Source of the DNA: Gyromitra esculenta
Taxonomy: Eukaryota > Ascomycota > Pezizomycetes > Pezizales > Discinaceae
Reading direction: 5' to 3'
NCBI GenBank assembly: GCA_038503075.1
Contig: JBCAML010000014.1
Location: 682,001-746,000 of the forward strand
DNA length: 64,000 nucleotides
The notes under the pieces were generated by a model that worked only from the letters and a program-made list of their open reading frames with translations, had not been told where the DNA came from and made no database searches. The translations under genes and the position numbers were made by a program. Positions 59,517 to 64,000 of this stretch are shown here, piece by piece; position 1 is the stretch's first letter, and every line of letters starts with the position of its first letter.

Positions 59517-59873
59517 GGTCCTGTTTTTTTAAATATTTAATTTGAAGATATTTCAGCCCAACCCTGCTTGACGAACAAATCAGATCAACTCTATCCTCGG
59601 GGGTATTAAAGCTGCAATTCGAGAAAAATAGAGAAATCGGCAAAGCGGGGTGTGGGGGGTTTTCTATCGCTTCAGCAGTCCGACACTGCCATTTGGTGAT
59701 AGTTTTTTTTCTTTATCTTATCTTATCTGGCTGAGCGTTGGCGTAGATCTCTGCGGGTGTTGGCAGTTACCCTACTGAATAGTCTTGGCACGAAATCTTG
59801 GCACTCGACCTTCAGATTCTTTTTCTGCAGCACTGGCTCGACACCGAATTGCTCCACCTCGAACCGCTCACGG
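59517..59873. promoter_or_regulatory. Bidirectional promoter of TSR1 and NOP14
   Basis: 357 bp separate the two ATGs. The region has an AT-rich stretch near TSR1 and three tandem TTATC units (59713-59728, GATA motifs on the other strand), then moderate-GC sequence before NOP14. Both genes are 40S factors, so joint control is plausible. The GATA role is inferred. Confidence 0.5.
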
Positions 59874-62841
59874 ATGGGTGAATCACAGCTCAAGCGCCTC
59901 AAGGCGTCATTGCGCGCAGCTGGGATTACTGGTCGACAAAAACCCAAAAAGGCGTCGACAAAAGCGAGGCAGTCTTCTGGAAACAATTCCCGTCTGGACC
60001 GCAATGCTGCCCTGCAGAGCATTCGCGAAGAGTTCAATCCGTTCGAGGTCAAGACCACACGGGAAAAACACGATATTAGCGGGAGAGGGAGGATCAAAGG
60101 GGCGCAGGGGAGGCCGGGGCTGAGCAAACAAATTGGAGAGGATAACGTTGGTTTTCTGCTATTTCTCTTATCCCAGCTATTTGTTCTGCTAGTGTTTTTT
60201 TACTGACTGAATTTATTTCGATTTCTAGAGAAAGAGAACCCTCCTCGTCGAAATGCAACGCCGCAACAAAGTCGGTGGAATTGTAGATCGTCGTTTCGGC
60301 GAAAACGACCCTACCATGACCCCCGAAGAAAAGATGCTGGAGCGCTTCACAAAAGAAAAACAAGTATAGCAAAATACCCCCCTCCAAAATACCCCCCTCC
60401 TACATAATTTACTCATAAACCGCCAACTCCACAGAAACGAGTCCGCGGCGGCGACATCTTCAACCTCGACGACGATGACGACTCTCAGCTAACACACTTT
60501 GGCCAATCCCTCGGCGGCGACGACTTCGACGCCGGCAACGAGATCATGCTCTCCGACGACGACCTCCTCGAGAAGCGCCTAAAAAAGCGTCGTCTCGATC
60601 CCGACGAAGAACACGGCTCTGGATCCGACGAAGAGACTCGTCCGGAACGCAAAAAGTCCAAAGCGGAGGTCATGAAAGAGGTTATCGCGAAATCAAAACT
60701 CCACAAATACGAACGACAGAAGGCAAAGGAGGACGATGAGGAGGAGCGTGAGAAGCTTGACGCACAGATGACGGATATCTGGGCGCTCTTGGGGCGCCAA
60801 CAGCCTTCGAGAATTGCTGGGCCAGGGACGGGCGCGAATATGGAGCCGGTTCCTGGGCAAGATGAACCCCGCGAGGAGAAGAAGGATGATGCTATCATGA
60901 TCAATTCGGGGAGGTTGGCGCAGATGGAAGGCAGGGAGGATGCGGAGTACGACGCGAGGGTCAGAGAGATGGTCTACGACAAGCGCTCGCAGCCTGCGGA
61001 GAGGACCAAGACGTCCGAGGAAAAGGCGCTGGAGGAAAGTGAGAGGTTAAGGAAATTGGAGGAGGCTAGGCAGAGAAGGATGAGGGGCGAGGAAGATAGT
61101 GAGGATGAGCAGGGAGCTGCTGAAGGCGAAGGAGACGATGAGCTGGAGTTCGGAGATGCGGCAGGATATGGACTAGGGAGGGGTATTCCGGAGGCTACAG
61201 TACCAGACAGGATTCAGGATAATCCGGACGAACTGCTTGATGGAGACTATGAGGTGTCGGAAGACGGATACGTTGATGTTGACGAGGACGGTGTTGTAAA
61301 CGGCAGTGGTGGAGAATTCTCTGACGATTTTGATTCAGACAATGATGTCGCACCAGGCTCAGGCGATGAGGAGGACGAAGAGGAAGACGATTTTCTTGCT
61401 GACCTTATGCCAGACAAGAAGGGATCTGGAGGCATCGTTCTAGATCTCTCCAAAACATCGCCAGGAGATAGTAAAATGGACAAACTGGCCTTTACTTTCC
61501 CCTGTCCCCAAACCCACGAAGAACTACTAGAAATCACAAAAGATATCCCAATATCCGACCTCCCAACCGTCATACAGCGAATCCGCATCCTCCATCACCC
61601 TAAGCTCCACGCCGATAATAAAACCAAGCTCGCAGAATTCTCCTCCGTCCTCCTTGAACACATAATCTACACAGCCAACCTCACCCCCACCTCACCTCCC
61701 TTCGCGCCGCTCGAAATCCTCATCCGCCATCTCCACGCCCTCTCCAAATCCTACCCCGAACGCGTCGCCGAAGCCTTCCGCACCCACCTCCAGGACCTCC
61801 ACACCAATCGCACATCCGACGACCTGACTGCCGGCGACCTCATTCTCCTCACCGCCGTTGGAACCATCTTCCCCACGTCCGACCACTTCCACCAGGTCGT
61901 CACCCCCGCGATGATCGTGATCTGCAAATGGCTCGGACAAGTCCCTCCCAGCTCACTACAGCGGCTAGGTATGGGAACATACCTTGTCACACTATGCGTG
62001 CAGTACCAGAGACTATCAAAACGGTTCATACCCGAGGCTATCAACTACGTTCTACAAGCGCTAAGTCTCCTCGCACCCTCGCCGCAGGGAGAATTGCCGG
62101 GGAATTTCCCGTATCATGAGAGCAAGGATGGAGTAAGGATGGAGAATGCGAAAGGCTGGGTAATGCGAAAGACGGGGTTTAAGGATATATTCGAGGAAAA
62201 AGAAGGGGATGAGAAAGCAGATACTCAGAGCGCGATTGTGTATACGCTATTATGTTTACTGGAAGGGTTGGCGGAACTGTGGGCGGGGAAGAAGGCGTTC
62301 ACGGAGGTTTTTCAGCCGGCGGTGGAGGTTGTGGGGCATTGGAGAGGTAGGGAGTGTAGAGGAATGATAAGCCAGGATCTTAAGGTTAGTTGAATCCCCA
62401 CATCTCCCTAATAATCATTATACTCGAATTTCTAACGTAATCCCGATTTAGAGTAAACTTAAGTCCACTCACACCGCGCTCACTAAGGCGCTCACTCGCG
62501 CTCGCCTCTCGCGTCGTCCTTTGGAACTACATCACCACAAACCCCTACCTATCAAGACCTATATTCCCAAATTTGAGGAATCTTACAACGCCGACAAGCG
62601 CAGCTACGATCCAGACAAGGACCGCGCACAGCTAGCGAAACTGAAGGCGGAACACAAGCGGGAGCGGAAGGGAGCGCTCAGAGAGCTGAGGAAGGACTCT
62701 TCGTTCGTGGCGAGGGAGAAGCTAAAGGAGGATAAGAAGACAAGTAAGGAGTATCACGCGAAGATGGCAAGGTTGACGGCGATGATCCAGACAGAGGAAG
62801 GAGCGGCGGCGAATGAGTATAAGAGGCTGAAGAACAGGTAG
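59874..62841 (+). CDS. NOP14: Nucleolar 40S biogenesis factor NOP14, four exons
   Basis: Exons: 59874-60146, 60229-60363, 60435-62384, 62452-62841, giving 915 residues. Nop14 belongs to the SSU processome and binds Emg1 and Noc4. The start [20 protein letters not shown] is the family opening, so earlier in-frame ATGs are not used. Then [66 protein letters not shown], acidic and basic blocks, and [21 protein letters not shown] follow. After [18 protein letters not shown] comes a helical repeat region through [21 protein letters not shown] [19 protein letters not shown]. The basic tail has [39 protein letters not shown] and YKRLKNR. Intron 1 uses a GTTGGT donor. All introns are in phase 0. Confidence 0.95.
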
Positions 62842-64000
62842 GGAACAGGAGTTTGTATATAATATAAAAAATAATACAAAGTTAAAAGTTTGGTTTTGGG
62901 AGAATTGATTCTATATTTTTTTTTTCTTGCTTATTTGTGGTTTACTTGACGATGGAGCATGGATTATCACTCTACATTGAAGAACGACAAGCAGTGCGAA
63001 GAGTGAGACTGTATGATCCATTCGGTACTCTGCAGATCAACCTTCGGTACGGGAGGAAGAAAAAAAACACCCAAGGCCCAGATGAACTCGACTGTCAAGA
63101 TTATGCAAAAAGGGATAAATCAAGAATAAAACAGATCCCATGTCGCCACCCCTCGGGGATTCGTCCGCCGCCATTGCCTGGGTGGTTTCCAGTGTGCTTC
63201 TACCGCAAACGTGATTTTGCGAAGAAGTCTAACACTTAGAGGCAAGAACACAGCATCGCGCACATGTTTTGTGGGAGGCGATGCTGCGGGGTCGCCCAGC
63301 TAAAAGCAGGCGGACTGGAAGGCTCGCATTGACTGTCACTTAGGAGTAAGACGTCCGCCTGGTGCTGGGTCAGTCTAACACTTAGAGGTAGGTGTTGACG
63401 AAACAACTGGAAACCAGAGTTCTGTCCGCGCTTCGAGTGTCACTTAGGAGTAAGCGCACCCCGAGCCCAGACGTCTGTTTCTCTCCCATGCCGATGGCCG
63501 GTCCGGTCACGAGTCGCTTTTTATTTTGTTTTATTTATTTTTTTTCTCGTGGTGTCTCCCAATCAATCGCGAAAACTTGATTTATTGTATTAATTTATGG
63601 CTCGGTGGGAGCCAATTGCTGCGATCCGACATGCTGCCTCTCCGATTGACGCAGTTGCACAATCCGCCGCTGCAGTTGGTTCTCGGGAGGGCTGTATGTA
63701 TGTACTGTAGACGGACTGAAGAGTACGCATCCCCTCGAGCATTAACCCGCGAGACGGCTGTTGGTCGCTTTGCCGGCTGTTGTCGAGCACGAGCGCCTCG
63801 TCCCGCAACAAAAGAGACCCGGGAAATAAAGCCAGTGTCCTCTGCTGTATCGGACATGCGTGCATGGTGGGGGTTGTGTGCAGCAGACCCCGCACGAACT
63901 CTGGTACGGCAGGTCCACCCCAGCAGCCCTGCAGGGCCGATCTTGGGGTAAGCAATCCTCCGACCGTGATTGGTGAGGCGGGCACTGAGCACCCTGTGGC
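62842..64000. other. NOP14 3' flank to window end
   Basis: No protein family recognised in any frame. The block 63204-63457 holds clustered hairpins and direct repeats (separate entry). A 7-bp inverted repeat TCTGCTG/CAGCAGA occurs near 63841 and 63881. Otherwise nothing supported. Confidence 0.45.
63204..63457 (+). repeat. Structured block: two direct 17-mers, each present twice, with several perfect hairpin stems
   Basis: Direct repeats are AGTCTAACACTTAGAGG (63226-63242, 63372-63388) and TGTCACTTAGGAGTAAG (63334-63350, 63438-63454); the two motifs share CACTTAG. Stems are CGCAAA/TTTGCG (63204-63221), CAGCATCGC/GCGATGCTG (63251-63286), CCCAGC/GCTGGG enclosing CAGGCGGAC/GTCCGCCTG (63295-63369), and GCGCTT/AAGCGC (63428-63457). 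In the last two, the second 17-mer lies in or near the loop. This could be a structured non-coding RNA, a partly duplicated RNA gene, or a repeat relic. No known RNA family was recognised. Orientation is a guess. Confidence 0.7.

Noticed and set aside
62937..63239. ORF of 100 codons after NOP14
   Set aside because: Basic low-information sequence that runs into the hairpin block; no family features.

Overview
The window is nuclear DNA of a filamentous ascomycete (Pezizomycotina). The genes carry short spliceosomal introns (about 55-175 nt) with fungal donors (GTATGT, GTAAGT, GTACGT) and CTAAC/CTGAC branch points. The gene set is fungal: a WSC cell-wall sensor, a DFG5-type GPI-anchored GH76 enzyme, MET2 and an MTHFR. 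I cannot fix the class. There is no sign of plasmid, viral or bacterial DNA, and I found no tRNA, rRNA or CRISPR.

Layout. 1-9.6 kb is dense: a 3' piece of PHS1 (-), COQ10 (+), a low-complexity ORF (+), a small Cys-rich protein (-), MFAP1 (-) divergent from YTM1 (+), and a TRM140-type tRNA methyltransferase (-). 11.3-14.6 kb is SEC21 (gamma-COP, six exons, -). 15.4-17.2 kb is an unknown Ser-rich protein (-). 19.0-20.7 kb is MET2 (-, four exons) and 21.7-23.3 kb a WSC sensor (-). 23.3-28.05 kb has no gene I can support. 28.05-38.0 kb holds an OXLD1-like mitochondrial protein (+), RRP46 (-) divergent from CTP synthase (+), a Sel1-repeat mitochondrial protein (-) and an MTHFR (+). 39.0-40.7 kb is DFG5 (-) and 42.0-44.7 kb SGD1/NOM1 (-). 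44.7-50.9 kb is a repeat-bearing intergenic stretch with two MITE families and a pseudogene. 50.9-62.8 kb holds UTP18 (+), an intact orphan gene (+), PRE8 (+), TSR1 (-) and NOP14 (+). The last 1.2 kb contains a compact set of inverted and direct repeats.

Shared functions. Ribosome biogenesis is over-represented (YTM1, SGD1, UTP18, TSR1, NOP14, plus exosome RRP46). TSR1 and NOP14, both 40S factors, share one 357-bp divergent promoter. Two methionine/one-carbon genes (MET2, MTHFR) are present, and the MTHFR promoter has three helically phased TGACTC boxes.

Most notable observations: an apparent AT-AC intron in CTP synthase; two or three small TIR element families, one of them just upstream of an orphan gene whose second copy in the window is a nonsense- and frameshift-disabled pseudogene; and an unexplained structured repeat block after NOP14. 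Exon models were built by eye from splice signals, reading-frame continuity and family conservation. No alignment or database search was run.
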